From Brevibacterium ravenspurgense (GTDB taxonomy: Bacteria; Actinomycetota; Actinomycetes; Actinomycetales; Brevibacteriaceae): 64,000 nucleotides of DNA. A program made the translations under genes and the position numbers. Where the stretch lies: contig NZ_LQQC01000010.1 of assembly GCF_001584615.1 (NCBI RefSeq), positions 744,001 through 808,000 on the forward strand, read 5' to 3'. The notes below the pieces were generated by a model. That model worked only from the letters and a program-made list of their open reading frames with translations, ran no database searches and was not told where the DNA came from. Each line of letters begins with the position of its first letter. The first letter of the stretch is position 1. Below, in pieces: positions 34,441-45,885 of the stretch.

Positions 34441-34488
34441 ACTCAGTTCCCGGGTGTCCCACCCACTGCAGCGTCCGAAAATCTGCTG

Positions 34489-34616
34489 CCCACGCTTTAG
34501 CAACAAAAACTCCCGTTAGCAGTTGTTGCTAAGCCGCAGATCCCGGCTAAGGGGTGTTTTTGTGCGGCTAAGGCGCAGATTCCGGTTAACGGGTGTTTTT
34601 GTGGCTAAGTGGTGTC
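34489..34616. repeat. Intergenic repeat array A (GCTAA...GATTCCGG units)
   Basis: Units AAGCCGCAGATCCCGGCTAAG (near 34530) and AAGGCGCAGATTCCGGTTAAC (near 34570) are direct copies about 40 bp apart, each ending GGGTGTTTTT-like. An inverted unit AAAAACTCCCGTTAGC precedes them (34505-34520). The 30 bp at 34493-34522 are identical to 35857-35886. Confidence 0.75.
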
Positions 34617-34650
34617 TTGTTTCCGCCGGCCCCTGTGACTTAAACCATGA

Positions 34651-34679
34651 TTGTCCACAAGTCCACAGAGTTATCCACA
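34651..34679 (+). promoter_or_regulatory. DnaA-box-like cluster
   Basis: TTGTCCACA (34651-34659), a degenerate AAGTCCACA (34659-34667) and TTATCCACA (34671-34679). The first and third match DnaA-box consensus. They lie just upstream of the chosen start of the DUF559-like gene. Confidence 0.5.
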
Positions 34680-34730
34680 GATATGGATAGTGGGGTTGTG
34701 GAGCGATGCGTTTACGGAAGACAGTTGCAT

Positions 34731-35732
34731 ATGTTCAACGTGTTTTCGCTCCAAGAAGCAAAGGCTTTCGGCGCTGAAAAGTGGGAGGTCGAAGGTGCCG
34801 TCGGCTGCTGCCTCGAGCGGCTGTATCGGGCCTGCTATTTCGTCAATCGAACCTGCGCCAAACACACTCAGTTCAACCGTTTCGCGGAACCGGAGATTCT
34901 GCAGCTGATGGGGGAGGCCTCCTCAGCAGGGAAGGGCCGCGCATGGTTTGGCCTGCAGGAGAAGAAGCACCTCGGCAAGGCTGAGTTCATCGGCAGGCGG
35001 CTGAGCGACGGCGATGTTCTCAGCCACACAACGGCCACCTTGATTCATGGTCTGCCCGTGCTGTCCATTCCGCATAAGGTGCAGATCATCAACCCGTCAC
35101 GATCACGGTCCGGTGAAAGATTCACCAGGCGCCAAAGGCAGATCCGCCTAGCCGAGGAAACAGCACTGTGGCATGGAATTCCAGTCACAAATCCAGTGCG
35201 CACCGTGGTGGATATTGCGACTGACATTTCGCTTGAGCAGGCAGTTGCCGCGTTTGATGCTCTTCTGCGCTCGGAACCGGAGAAGGCCCAGGCCCACAAG
35301 TATGCAGCTCGCGAAATCATCGCTGCGAATGCGAAGTTCTCTGCTTCGATGCGGGTGGTCAAGCTCATGGAGTATTCGACCGGGCTCGCTGAATCCTTCG
35401 GTGAAAGCGTCTGCATGGTGATTATCCGCAACCTCGGCGTCAAAGGGCTGGTCCAGCAGGCCGACATAGTCGACGAAAACGGCGAGTTCGCAGCTCGGGT
35501 CGACGGCCTGATTCCAGACAAGCGCATCATCATCGAGTTCGACGGGTCCGTAAAGTATCGCGACACTGCCACCGGTGGAATCAATGAACGCGGCGATCAG
35601 TTCCTGCTCGAAAAGCAGCGCGAACACAGGCTTCACGTGCTCGGCTACACGGTGGTGCGGATCATGTGGAACGACCTGCAGAACCCGCTTCAGCTGAGGG
35701 CGCGCCTGGCTGCAGTGGGCGCACTCGGCTGA
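34731..35732 (+). CDS. Orphan DUF559 / AbiEi-like protein with endonuclease-type C-terminus
   Basis: 333 residues from the ATG at 34731 (weak SD GGAAG; in-frame ATGs at 34647 and 34683 are alternatives). The N-terminal 40 residues (FSLQEAKAFGAEKWEVEGAV) look like the winged-helix of AbiEi-type antitoxin proteins. The C-terminus RVDGLIPDKRIIIEFDG with a Lys at 275 and LGYTVVRIMWNDL resembles the Vsr/DUF559 PD-(D/E)xK fold (Asp258, Glu269). Such two-part proteins are common but uncharacterised in Actinobacteria. No AbiEii toxin partner is adjacent. It is flanked on both sides by copies of one repeat array. Confidence 0.75.
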   Translation: MFNVFSLQEAKAFGAEKWEVEGAVGCCLERLYRACYFVNRTCAKHTQFNRFAEPEILQLMGEASSAGKGRAWFGLQEKKHLGKAEFIGRRLSDGDVLSHTTATLIHGLPVLSIPHKVQIINPSRSRSGERFTRRQRQIRLAEETALWHGIPVTNPVRTVVDIATDISLEQAVAAFDALLRSEPEKAQAHKYAAREIIAANAKFSASMRVVKLMEYSTGLAESFGESVCMVIIRNLGVKGLVQQADIVDENGEFAARVDGLIPDKRIIIEFDGSVKYRDTATGGINERGDQFLLEKQREHRLHVLGYTVVRIMWNDLQNPLQLRARLAAVGALG

Positions 35733-35856
35733 AGGAGCGCACGCCCGGCAACAAGCACACTGAAGTGCATGCCCCGGGGGAGGACCCCACATCCTCCTGA
35801 GGTCCAACGCAATCCTGGTCCTCCACCTCGGGAGTCCCACCCGTAACTGTGGCCCG

Positions 35857-35960
35857 CGCTTTAGCAACAAAAACTCCCGTTAGCAGTGGTTGCTGAGCCG
35901 CAGATTCCGGCTTAAGGGAGTTTCCTCGCGGCTAAAGCGCAGATTCCGGCTAACGGGTGT
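35857..35960. repeat. Intergenic repeat array B
   Basis: Begins with the 30 bp shared with array A, then GAGCCGCAGATTCCGGCTTAAG and AAAGCGCAGATTCCGGCTAAC units ending GGGTGTTTTT. Same order and orientation as array A, so the two flank the DUF559-like gene as direct copies. Confidence 0.75.
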
Positions 35961-35966
35961 TTTTAT

Positions 35967-36030
35967 GGGCAAACCGCCGAGGTGAAAGGGCAAACCGCCT
36001 AAGTGGTAAGGGCTGAACCGCCGAGGCGGA
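35967..36030. repeat. Three tandem ~21-bp units
   Basis: GGGCAAACCGCC (35967), GGGCAAACCGCC (35988) and GGGCTGAACCGCC (36010), each followed by GAGGTG-, TAAGTG- or GAGGCG-like sequence. Confidence 0.65.
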
Positions 36031-36080
36031 GCTCCAGTACCGCCGAGCCCCCAACTGAGCCCCACCTCGCCAGACCGCCC

Positions 36081-37106
36081 CTACCCCAGCAGCGCTTCGA
36101 GTTCGTCCCAGCGTTCCTTCGGCACGGCCTTCAGAGATTCAACGGCGTCGGCCATGGGTACGCGGATGATGTCGGTGCCGGAGAGGCTGGTCATGTAGCC
36201 CCAGCTGGCGTCGTGGATGAGGTCGACTGCGGCCAGGCCCAGCCGTGTGGCGAGTACGCGGTCGTAGGCGGTGGGAACGCCGCCGCGCTGCAGGTGGCCG
36301 AGGATTGTCGCGCGGGTTTCGATGCCCGTCATGCGTTCGACCTCAGCTGCAACGTAGTCGCCGATTCCGCCGAACCTCGGCCTACCATCAGCAGCGATCG
36401 CCGCCACGCCTTCTTCTGCGTCAACGCCGACCGGCACGAACCCTTCTGCGACGACGACAATCGGTGCGCGGCCGCGATCGCGGGCGCTTTCAACCCATTC
36501 GACGACCCGTTCCATCGTCACGGGGAATTCGGGCAACAGGATGGCCTGTGCGCCGGCGGCCATACCGGCGTGCAGCGCAATCCAGCCGACGTGCCGGCCC
36601 ATAACCTCAACGACCATGCACCGGTGGTGCGATTCTGCTGTGGTGCGCAGGGCATCGATGGACCGCGTGGCAATAGCCGCCGCTGTGTCGAAGCCGAACG
36701 TGTAGTCAGTGCTGCCGAGGTCGTTGTCAATGGTTTTGGGAACACCAACCACGGGCAGTCCCTCATCGTCAGCGAGCCGCGCGGCACCAGCGAGGGTGCC
36801 CTCGCCGCCGATGGCAATCACCCCGTCGATCCCGTTGTCCTTCATGACCTGGCGCATCGCATCCGGCCCACCCCCGGAGTACGGGTGGGTGCGAGACGTG
36901 CCGAGAATAGTTCCGCCTCGGCCGCTGATGCCGCGCACATCGTGCGTGGTCAGGGGGTGCAGGTCGCCCTCCAGCAGGCCACGCCATCCGTCCCGGATGC
37001 CCACGAATTCGTCACCGAAGAGCCGTACGCCCTTGCGGACGGCGCCTCGGATGACTGCGTTGAGTCCGGGGCAGTCGCCGCCGGAGGTCAGAATTCCGAT
37101 CTTCAC
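36081..37106 (-). CDS. pfkA: 6-phosphofructokinase (ATP-type, group III)
   Basis: 341 residues. TSGGDCPGLNAVIRG, GGEGTLAGAARLADD and PKTIDNDLGSTDYTFGFDTA are PFK signatures; Asp127 is catalytic. The pair Gly103 (GGEGT) and Lys124 (PKTIDND) is the actinobacterial ATP-dependent combination; PPi-dependent enzymes carry Asp at the first position. Commits glycolytic flux by phosphorylating fructose 6-phosphate. GTG start with AAAGGA SD. Confidence 0.95.
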   Translation of the reverse strand: MKIGILTSGGDCPGLNAVIRGAVRKGVRLFGDEFVGIRDGWRGLLEGDLHPLTTHDVRGISGRGGTILGTSRTHPYSGGGPDAMRQVMKDNGIDGVIAIGGEGTLAGAARLADDEGLPVVGVPKTIDNDLGSTDYTFGFDTAAAIATRSIDALRTTAESHHRCMVVEVMGRHVGWIALHAGMAAGAQAILLPEFPVTMERVVEWVESARDRGRAPIVVVAEGFVPVGVDAEEGVAAIAADGRPRFGGIGDYVAAEVERMTGIETRATILGHLQRGGVPTAYDRVLATRLGLAAVDLIHDASWGYMTSLSGTDIIRVPMADAVESLKAVPKERWDELEALLG

Positions 37107-37196
37107 TGTGGTCCTTTCGTCCGTGTGTGCGGAGGGGCTGGTGGGCGGTGGGCTGGTGCGGGGGTCTGCTGCTGGGTTTGGCCTACCAGGGTTGTT

Positions 37197-37217
37197 CTTA
37201 CGAGGCGCCGCTCACCT
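37197..37217. repeat. Copy of a 21-bp intergenic repeat
   Basis: CTTACGAGGCGCCGCTCACC plus T is identical to 21800-21820. Both lie at the 3' side of a minus-strand gene end. Confidence 0.7.
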
Positions 37218-37238
37218 TGGTCTGCTTCTCAAGAAGGT

Positions 37239-37916
37239 TTACCTGCCGTCGGGCCGGCTGCGCGGGTCCAACTGAACGTCGTTTCCGCCCATGAGGTTGA
37301 AGCCTTTGATGATCAGCGTTCCGTTTGAACCGTCGCCTAGAGCGTTGGGCTTGATGTCGTTGCCGCCGAGAATATTCACTGAGTGGTCGATGATGCGCAC
37401 GCCTGCGGGCACGTAGATGTCTGCACCGCCCATTGTGTTCACGCTGATGATGGTGATTTCTGCGCCCGGCCTGCAGACTTCAGACAGATAGAGGTCGCTG
37501 CCGCCCATGAGCGCGAAGCACGTCACCTCCGGGGTGTTCGCGGCGATCGTCTTGGTGGATCCGCCGAGAACCGCGATGTCTGTAACCGACGGCCCGTCTC
37601 CGGGCCGCGCGGGAACAGTGCTCTTCTTCGGCTGCACAGCTGACGAGGTGCCGCCCGGCTTGGGGACGTCTGTTTCCTCGCGGATGCGGGACTCGACTTC
37701 GCGGCCTTCGGGAAGGTCGTCGATGATCGGCGGCAGTTCGTGAAGGTAGACGCTGGCCAATACGGTGCTTTGGCGTTCATCAAGCTCTTCGGGTGACAGC
37801 CGGCCCGCGGCGTGCGCAGCAGAGAGAACGCGGAGGACATCGTCGCGGTCGTGGTCTGACGCGCGGATCAGCTTCCGGTCTGGGCTGTTGTCGTCGGCGG
37901 GCCGGTGATCAGTCAT
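37239..37916 (-). CDS. DUF1707 / LiaF-like C-terminal domain protein
   Basis: 225 residues. The N-terminal DUF1707 domain reads IRASDHDRDDVLRVL then GRLSPEELDERQSTVL and LPPIIDDLP. A Pro/Lys linker leads to a C-terminal beta-helix-like domain with repeated MGGSDLYL, MGGADIYV, LGGNDIKP and MGGNDVQL units, as in cell-wall-active antibiotic response proteins. No TM segment. TATGGT lies 6 nt before the ATG, so leaderless. Probably an envelope-stress related regulator or scaffold; function unproven. Confidence 0.85.
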   Translation of the reverse strand: MTDHRPADDNSPDRKLIRASDHDRDDVLRVLSAAHAAGRLSPEELDERQSTVLASVYLHELPPIIDDLPEGREVESRIREETDVPKPGGTSSAVQPKKSTVPARPGDGPSVTDIAVLGGSTKTIAANTPEVTCFALMGGSDLYLSEVCRPGAEITIISVNTMGGADIYVPAGVRIIDHSVNILGGNDIKPNALGDGSNGTLIIKGFNLMGGNDVQLDPRSRPDGR

Positions 37917-38067
37917 TCTTCAACCATAATGCGCGAGCCGGATGCGCGACATGGAATAAATGCGGAGAATGAGCGAATCCTAGGCAAATTCGGTGCAAAA
38001 CACCTCTCCAGACGCGTTACAGTTGGAACGCCTGAAACCGCCAGGTCAAGCACCGAACGACCGTGTT

Positions 38068-38097
38068 TTGACCGAGTGGCTCGCCGAGGGTTACTCT
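38068..38097 (+). promoter_or_regulatory. Promoter of rpsL-rpsG-fusA-tuf
   Basis: TTGACC (38068-38073), 18-bp spacer, TACTCT (38092-38097). The best -35/-10 pair in the gap. Confidence 0.65.
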
Positions 38098-38206
38098 AGG
38101 TGTATCTGCGATTTTTCGGCAGACGGTGCTGTTGTCTGTTGACGGTGGAGTTTTCATCATCACACGGTTATCACCGGCACCGGCGGTTGTTCGCCATAAA
38201 CCGACA

Positions 38207-38226
38207 ATCAGCGCAGCTGCGCTGAT
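38207..38226. repeat. 20-bp perfect palindrome in the rpsL leader
   Basis: ATCAGCGCAG followed by its exact reverse complement CTGCGCTGAT, centre between 38216 and 38217, about 110 nt downstream of the predicted transcription start. Confidence 0.6.
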
Positions 38227-38344
38227 GACGGCGGCGAAGAACTGCATCTGCAGTCGGGCACGCAGCTTCACCCGGCCGCAGAAGGATATGCTCCTGAACC
38301 CTCAGGAGATTAGGAACAACGAGAAGCATCGGAGAACCTGATAA

Positions 38345-38719
38345 GTGCCTACAATTCAGCAGCTCGTCCGTAAGGGACGACACGACAAGCCGGCGAAGAA
38401 CGCTACGCCTGCTCTTAAGGGCAGCCCGCAGCGTCGCGGCGTGTGCACCCGTGTGTACACGACCACGCCGAAGAAGCCCAACTCGGCACTGCGCAAGGTC
38501 GCACGTGTCAAGCTCTCTTCGCAGATCGAAGTGACCGCCTACATCCCGGGTGAAGGCCACAACCTCCAGGAGCACTCGATTGTGCTCGTTCGCGGAGGCC
38601 GTGTGAAGGACCTCCCCGGTGTCCGCTACAAGATTGTTCGCGGTGCACTCGACACTCAGCCCGTTAAGGGCCGTCAGCAGGCTCGCAGCCGCTACGGAGC
38701 GAAGAAGGAGAAGAAGTAA
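38345..38719 (+). CDS. rpsL: 30S ribosomal protein S12
   Basis: 124 residues; [18 protein letters not shown] and [18 protein letters not shown] carry the usual streptomycin-site lysines (wild-type look at K43/K88 equivalents). GTG start. Stop shares its last A with the rpsG ATG. Confidence 0.97.
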   Translation: MPTIQQLVRKGRHDKPAKNATPALKGSPQRRGVCTRVYTTTPKKPNSALRKVARVKLSSQIEVTAYIPGEGHNLQEHSIVLVRGGRVKDLPGVRYKIVRGALDTQPVKGRQQARSRYGAKKEKK

Positions 38720-39189
38720 TGCCGCGTAAGGGTCCCGCACCTAAGCGCCCGGTCGCCATCGACCCGGTCTACAACTCACCGCTGGTCACCCAGCTCATCA
38801 ACAAGGTTCTTCTCGACGGCAAGCGCTCCACCGCTGAGCGCATCGTCTACGGAGCACTCGAAAGCGCTTCGGAGAAGGCCAACGTCGAGGCTCTGACCCT
38901 TCTGAAGAAGGCGCTCGACAACATTCGTCCGTCGCTGGAGGTCCGCTCCCGCCGCGTCGGCGGTGCCACCTACCAGGTGCCGGTTGACGTCCGCCCCGCC
39001 CGTTCCACCACGCTGGCTCTGCGCTGGCTGGTTCAGTTCGCTCGTCAGCGTCGTGAAAAGACGATGACCGAGCGTCTGATGAACGAAATCCTCGACGCAT
39101 CCAATGGCCTTGGTGCTGCTGTGAAGCGCCGCGAGGACATGCACAAGATGGCTGAGTCCAACAAGGCCTTCGCTCACTACCGCTGGTAA
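38719..39189 (+). CDS. rpsG: 30S ribosomal protein S7
   Basis: 156 residues starting [38 protein letters not shown] is the S7 core. SD AAGGAG inside rpsL; one-base overlap with rpsL. Confidence 0.97.
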   Translation: MPRKGPAPKRPVAIDPVYNSPLVTQLINKVLLDGKRSTAERIVYGALESASEKANVEALTLLKKALDNIRPSLEVRSRRVGGATYQVPVDVRPARSTTLALRWLVQFARQRREKTMTERLMNEILDASNGLGAAVKRREDMHKMAESNKAFAHYRW

Positions 39190-39255
39190 TAATCAAACGG
39201 TGCCCGTTTCGGCGGGTACTGCTTGTCCAGGTACTTCTTACGAGAGAGGGACACC

Positions 39256-41361
<2,106 letters not shown>

Positions 41362-41363
41362 TC

Positions 41364-41447
41364 TCCCCGTTGCTCGGTGGGGAAGCTGAACGCTGCCCCG
41401 CCGGGCGCAACAAGTAAAAAGGCGCGGCGCTCACAAGCTTGCGCCGC
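41364..41447 (+). promoter_or_regulatory. fusA-tuf spacer with two hairpins
   Basis: TCCCC/GGGGA (41364-41383) and GCGGCGC/GCGCCGC (41424-41447) in the 108-bp gap. They may tune differential tuf expression or mark RNA processing. Confidence 0.35.
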
Positions 41448-41469
41448 ACCAATCACTAGGAGGAACCCA

Positions 41470-42663
41470 GTGGCAAAGGCTAGCTTCGAAAGGACTAAGC
41501 CGCACGTCAACATCGGTACCATTGGTCACGTTGACCACGGTAAGACGACTCTGACCGCGGCAATCACGAAGGTCCTTGCAGACCAGTACCCCGACCTCAA
41601 CGAAGCACGTGCTTTCGACCAGGTCGACAACGCTCCCGAAGAGCGTGAACGTGGTATTACCATCAACGTTTCGCACGTTGAGTACGAGACCGAAAAGCGT
41701 CACTACGCACACGTCGACGCTCCCGGTCACGCTGACTACGTGAAGAACATGATCACCGGTGCCGCCCAGATGGACGGCGCAATCCTGGTCGTCGCTGCAA
41801 CCGACGGCCCGATGCCCCAGACCCGTGAGCACGTTCTGCTCGCTCGCCAGGTTGGCGTTCCCTACATCGTCGTGGCTCTGAACAAGTCCGACATGATCGA
41901 CGACGAAGACCTCTTCGACCTCGTCGAAATGGAAGTTCGCGAACTCCTGTCTGACCAGGAATTCCCCGGCGACGACGCTCCGGTTGTCCGCGTTTCGGCG
42001 CTCAAGGCACTCGAAGGCGACCCGGAATGGGTCAAGTCGGTTCAGGACCTCATGGCAGCTGTCGACGAAAACGTTCCGGAACCGGAGCGCGACATCGACA
42101 AGGACTTCCTCATGCCTGTGGAAGACGTCTTCACCATTACCGGTCGCGGTACCGTCGTCACCGGTCGTGTTGAGCGCGGCATCCTGCTGCCCAACGAAGA
42201 AATCGAGATCGTCGGCATCAAGCCGCAGTCCTCGAAGACCACCGTCACCGCAATCGAAATGTTCCGCAAGACCCTGCCGGACGCTCGTGCAGGTGAAAAC
42301 GTTGGTCTGCTGCTCCGCGGTACCAAGCGCGAAGACGTTGAGCGCGGTCAGGTCATCGTGAAGCCCGGCAGCATCACCCCGCACACCAAGTTCGACGCAC
42401 AGGTCTACATCCTGTCGAAGGAAGAAGGCGGCCGCCACAACCCCTTCTACTCGAACTACCGTCCGCAGTTCTACTTCCGCACCACGGACGTCACCGGCGT
42501 CATCACGCTGCCTGAGGGCACCGAGATGGTCATGCCCGGCGACGACACCGAAATGTCGGTCGAGCTCATTCAGCCGGTCGCCATGGAAGAAGGCCTCCGC
42601 TTCGCAATCCGCGAAGGTGGACGCACCGTCGGCGCAGGCCGCGTCACCAAGATCCACGCCTGA
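41470..42663 (+). CDS. tuf: Elongation factor Tu
   Basis: 397 residues. [28 protein letters not shown] and NKSDMIDD are the GTPase motifs; barrel domains 2 and 3 are complete. GTG at 41470 with AGGAGGA SD. Single tuf in the window. Confidence 0.98.
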   Translation: MAKASFERTKPHVNIGTIGHVDHGKTTLTAAITKVLADQYPDLNEARAFDQVDNAPEERERGITINVSHVEYETEKRHYAHVDAPGHADYVKNMITGAAQMDGAILVVAATDGPMPQTREHVLLARQVGVPYIVVALNKSDMIDDEDLFDLVEMEVRELLSDQEFPGDDAPVVRVSALKALEGDPEWVKSVQDLMAAVDENVPEPERDIDKDFLMPVEDVFTITGRGTVVTGRVERGILLPNEEIEIVGIKPQSSKTTVTAIEMFRKTLPDARAGENVGLLLRGTKREDVERGQVIVKPGSITPHTKFDAQVYILSKEEGGRHNPFYSNYRPQFYFRTTDVTGVITLPEGTEMVMPGDDTEMSVELIQPVAMEEGLRFAIREGGRTVGAGRVTKIHA

Positions 42664-42681
42664 TCTTCTGACAGCCTGACT

Positions 42682-42714
42682 AAGAGCCCCGTGGTTTCGA
42701 CCACGGGGCTCTTT
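42682..42714 (+). terminator. Terminator of the str operon
   Basis: AAGAGCCCCGTGGT, loop TTCG, ACCACGGGGCTCTTT. Perfect 13-14 bp stem with a UUCG tetraloop. Confidence 0.92.
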
Positions 42715-43053
42715 GCTGTCAACAGGGGAGGGGCGGCACGCCGTGATGCACGACATCGCTTATGAATTTGAGCTTGTGTGCTAGGTGTGCCAAGATAGAT
42801 AAGTTGCGTTTTCGGGCGCAGACCCCTGCTCGGCATCAGTCGGATGCCCGGAAACATCGGAAGTGAATCCAGTTCGGGTTCGGATCACCGAGGCAACTCT
42901 GCAAGCGAGTCGCACTGCCCAGGCAGCTTTTTTAAAAAGAAGTTCGCGACACGCCCGACCGCGGGGGTCGGAAGAACAGCTGGTGCAAACCGCCAGATCC
43001 GCAAGGACAGGTGGTTGATGGCCAGGAAGAACAAAGGATGGAGTTACGACGCC
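42715..43053 (+). other. S10 operon promoter and leader
   Basis: 339 bp without a separate gene. TTGTGT (42774-42779), 16-bp spacer and TAGATA (42796-42801) form a plausible promoter giving a ~245-nt leader, which includes a TTTTTTAAAAA stretch near 42933. The leader may be the site of L4-type autoregulation, not demonstrable here. Confidence 0.45.
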
Positions 43054-43362
43054 ATGGCCGGACAGAAGATCCGCATCAGGCTCAAGTCGTACGACCACGC
43101 TGTGATCGACAGTGCTGCACGCAAGATCGTGGAGACCGTCACACGCGCTGGCGCTACGGTTGTGGGCCCCGTGCCGTTGCCGACTGAAAAGAACGTGTAC
43201 TGCGTTATTCGGTCGCCTCACAAGTACAAGGACAGCCGCGAGCACTTCGAAATGCGCACCCACAAGCGGCTTATCGACATCGTCGACCCGACGCCCAAGG
43301 CTGTTGACTCGCTCATGCGTCTTGACCTGGCCGACGACGTCAACATCGAGATCAAGCTCTAA
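43054..43362 (+). CDS. rpsJ: 30S ribosomal protein S10
   Basis: 102 residues, [22 protein letters not shown] at 43054 matches the family start (GGATGGAG upstream); an in-frame ATG at 43018 would add 12 residues. Confidence 0.96.
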   Translation: MAGQKIRIRLKSYDHAVIDSAARKIVETVTRAGATVVGPVPLPTEKNVYCVIRSPHKYKDSREHFEMRTHKRLIDIVDPTPKAVDSLMRLDLADDVNIEIKL

Positions 43363-43376
43363 GGGAGGGACTTTCA

Positions 43377-44051
43377 ATGGCTAACACCCGTTCCAAGGCC
43401 CTTCCCACTACCCGCACCTTCAAGGGCCTGCTCGGCAAGAAGCTCGGCATGACCCAGGTGTGGGACGAAGAGGGCAACCTCGTTCCCGTCACCGCCGTCG
43501 CAGTTGACACCAACGTTGTCACCCAGATCCGCGACGTCGAAACCGACGGCTACGCAGCAATCCAGATCGGCTCCGGCGAAATCGACCCGCGCAAGGTCAA
43601 CAAGCCGACCGCCGGTCACTTCGACAAGGCTGGCGTTACGCCCCGCCGCTACCTGGTTGAGCTCCGCACGGCCGACGCCGGCGAATACTCGCTCGGCCAG
43701 GAATTCGGCGTCGACGTGTTCGAAGCCGGCACCAAGGTTGACGTGACTGCCAACACCAAGGGCAAGGGCCACGCAGGCGTTATGAAGCGCCACGGCTTTG
43801 CTGGTGTCGGCGCCTCGCACGGTCAGCACCGCAACCACCGCAAGCCCGGTTCGATCGGCGGCGCAGCCACCCCCGGCCGCGTCTTCAAGGGTCAGCGCAT
43901 GGCCGGCCGTATGGGCAACGTCAAGCAGACCACCCAGAACCTCACGATCCACGCAGTCGACACTGAAAACAATGTCCTGCTGGTCAAGGGTGCTGTTCCG
44001 GGAGCCAAGGGTGCTGTCGTCCTCGTTCGCTCTGCAGTGAAGGGAGCATGA
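43377..44051 (+). CDS. rplC: 50S ribosomal protein L3
   Basis: 224 residues. [20 protein letters not shown] and the central loop [20 protein letters not shown] that reaches the peptidyl-transferase centre. SD GGGAGGG. Overlaps rplD by 4 nt. Confidence 0.97.
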   Translation: MANTRSKALPTTRTFKGLLGKKLGMTQVWDEEGNLVPVTAVAVDTNVVTQIRDVETDGYAAIQIGSGEIDPRKVNKPTAGHFDKAGVTPRRYLVELRTADAGEYSLGQEFGVDVFEAGTKVDVTANTKGKGHAGVMKRHGFAGVGASHGQHRNHRKPGSIGGAATPGRVFKGQRMAGRMGNVKQTTQNLTIHAVDTENNVLLVKGAVPGAKGAVVLVRSAVKGA

Positions 44052-44704
44052 CTCCGATGGCTGAAACCAAGTCAATCGACGTTCTCGACGCAGCCGGCAA
44101 GAAGGCCGGAACCGCTGAACTGCCCGCCGCGATCTTCGATGTGCCGACCAACGTCGCGCTCATTCACCAGGTCGTGACCGCGCAGCTCGCAGCTGCCCGC
44201 CAGGGAACGCACAAAACCAAGACCCGCGCTGAAGTCCGCGGTGGTGGCCGCAAGCCGTGGCGCCAGAAGGGCACCGGCAACGCACGCCAGGGCTCGATCC
44301 GCGCTCCGCAGTTCGCCGGCGGTGGCATCGTCCACGGTCCGGTTCCGCGCGACTACTCGCAGCGCACCCCCAAGAAGATGAAGGCAGCAGCTCTGCGCGG
44401 CGCACTCTCGGACCGCGCGCGCTTCGGCCAGGTTCACGCAGTGACCGCCCTCGTCGACGGCGACAAGCCTTCGACCAAGGCAGCTCGCGCAGCAATCGAA
44501 AAGCTCTCGAGCAACAAGCACCAGCTTGTCGTCGTCACGAATGACGACCAGGTCACCGAGCTTTCGGTTCGCAACCTGCCCAACGTGCACACCCTGCACT
44601 GGGGACAGCTGAACACCTACGACGTGCTGATGGCCGACGACATCATCTTCACCGAGGCAGCTCTCAACGCTTACCTCGGCAAGAACGAGGAGGCAGCCAA
44701 GTGA
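44048..44704 (+). CDS. rplD: 50S ribosomal protein L4
   Basis: 218 residues; [20 protein letters not shown] is the tunnel-reaching loop where macrolide resistance arises, unaltered here. In E. coli L4 also represses the S10 operon. ATGA overlap with rplC. Confidence 0.96.
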   Translation: MTPMAETKSIDVLDAAGKKAGTAELPAAIFDVPTNVALIHQVVTAQLAAARQGTHKTKTRAEVRGGGRKPWRQKGTGNARQGSIRAPQFAGGGIVHGPVPRDYSQRTPKKMKAAALRGALSDRARFGQVHAVTALVDGDKPSTKAARAAIEKLSSNKHQLVVVTNDDQVTELSVRNLPNVHTLHWGQLNTYDVLMADDIIFTEAALNAYLGKNEEAAK

Positions 44705-45003
44705 GCAGCGTAACCATCAAGGACCCGCGCGACATCATCATCGCGCCGGTCGTTTCGGAAAAGACCTACGGGCTCATGGACGAAGGCAAGTACACCTTCC
44801 TCGTTGATCCCCGGTCGAACAAAACCGAAATCAAGTACGCCATCGAAAGCATCTTCGGCGTCAAGGTCGACAAGGTGAACACCTTCAACCGCGAGGGCAA
44901 GCGCACGCGCACCCGCACCGGTTACGGCAAGCGCAAGAACACCAAGCGCGCCGTTGTCGCCCTTCGCGAAGGATCGATCGACATTTTCGGCGGATCGCTC
45001 TAA
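44701..45003 (+). CDS. rplW: 50S ribosomal protein L23
   Basis: 100 residues; [20 protein letters not shown] and [18 protein letters not shown]. Tunnel-exit protein that docks SRP and trigger factor. GTG start overlapping the rplD stop by 4 nt. Confidence 0.96.
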   Translation: MSSVTIKDPRDIIIAPVVSEKTYGLMDEGKYTFLVDPRSNKTEIKYAIESIFGVKVDKVNTFNREGKRTRTRTGYGKRKNTKRAVVALREGSIDIFGGSL

Positions 45004-45033
45004 GCGATCCAGTTCAGAAGGAATTGAAGACTC

Positions 45034-45870
45034 ATGGGAATCCGTAAGTACAAGCCCACGACCCCGGGCCGCCGTGGCTCGTCGGTCGCGGACTTCGTCG
45101 AAGTGACCCGGTCTACGCCGGAGAAGTCGCTTCTGCGTCCGCTGCCGAAGAAGGGCGGCCGAAACAGCCAGGGCCGGATCACCACCCGTCACCAGGGCGG
45201 TGGCCACAAGCGCCAGTACCGCGTGATCGACTTCCGTCGTCACGACAAGGACGGCGTCCCGGCAAAGGTCGCACACATCGAATACGACCCGAACCGCACC
45301 GCACGCATCGCACTGCTGCACTACGTTGACGGCGAGAAGCGCTACATCCTCGCTCCGAACAAGCTCAAGCAGGGCGACCGCGTCGAAGCTGGAGCACAGG
45401 CTGACATCAAGCCGGGCAATGCTCTGCCGCTGCAGAACATCCCCGTCGGCACCGTGATCCACGCAATCGAACTTCGCCCCGGCGGCGGAGCCAAGATCGG
45501 CCGCAGCGCCGGCACCTCGGCTCAGCTCGTGGCCAAGTTCGGTCGCTACGCACAGCTGCGCATGCCTTCGGGCGAAATCCGCAACGTTGATGCTCGCTGC
45601 CGCGCAACCGTCGGTGAAGTCGGCAACGCCGAACAGGCCAACATCAGCTGGGGCAAGGCCGGCCGTATGCGCTGGAAGGGCATCCGCCCGACTGTCCGCG
45701 GTGTTGCAATGAACCCGATCGACCACCCGCACGGTGGTGGTGAAGGCCGCACCTCCGGTGGTCGTCACCCGGTCAGCCCCTGGGGCCAGCCGGAAGGACG
45801 CACCCGCCGTCCGAACCGCGAAAGCGACAAGTACATCGTGCGCCGCCGTCGCACCGGCAAGAAGCGCTGA
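45034..45870 (+). CDS. rplB: 50S ribosomal protein L2
   Basis: 278 residues, full length. [20 protein letters not shown] near the N-terminus and [20 protein letters not shown] with the functionally essential His. SD AAGGA. Confidence 0.98.
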   Translation: MGIRKYKPTTPGRRGSSVADFVEVTRSTPEKSLLRPLPKKGGRNSQGRITTRHQGGGHKRQYRVIDFRRHDKDGVPAKVAHIEYDPNRTARIALLHYVDGEKRYILAPNKLKQGDRVEAGAQADIKPGNALPLQNIPVGTVIHAIELRPGGGAKIGRSAGTSAQLVAKFGRYAQLRMPSGEIRNVDARCRATVGEVGNAEQANISWGKAGRMRWKGIRPTVRGVAMNPIDHPHGGGEGRTSGGRHPVSPWGQPEGRTRRPNRESDKYIVRRRRTGKKR

Positions 45871-45885
45871 TAGGGAGCCTAGAAA

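Larger units (their letters stand above)
35733..36080. other. Gap between DUF559-like gene and pfkA
   Basis: 348 bp without a credible gene. It holds repeat array B (35857-35960), a degenerate inverted ACGAGGTG copy (CTCCACCTCGGGAGT near 35821) and three tandem units of about 21 bp (35967-36030). Confidence 0.6.
37917..38344. other. Divergent gap before the str operon
   Basis: 428 bp. It contains the rpsL promoter (38068-38097), a roughly 240-nt leader, and a 20-bp perfect palindrome (38207-38226). No small ORF with supporting features. Confidence 0.6.

Noticed and set aside
34651-34679. Chromosomal origin of replication
   Set aside because: Only two good DnaA boxes, no AT-rich unwinding element, and no dnaA, dnaN, recF or gyr genes nearby.
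34731-35732. Complete AbiE toxin-antitoxin system
   Set aside because: Only the AbiEi-like part is present; no AbiEii nucleotidyltransferase on either side.
34489-35960. CRISPR array
   Set aside because: Units are not separated by constant-length unique spacers, and no cas genes are present.
35880-36065. Small ORF with repeated SRNLR peptides
   Set aside because: It is the translation of the intergenic repeat units; no SD and no conservation of frame between arrays.
36081-37106. PPi-dependent phosphofructokinase
   Set aside because: Although Lys124 is shared with PPi enzymes, the GGEGT glycine fits the ATP-dependent actinobacterial group; PPi enzymes have Asp there.
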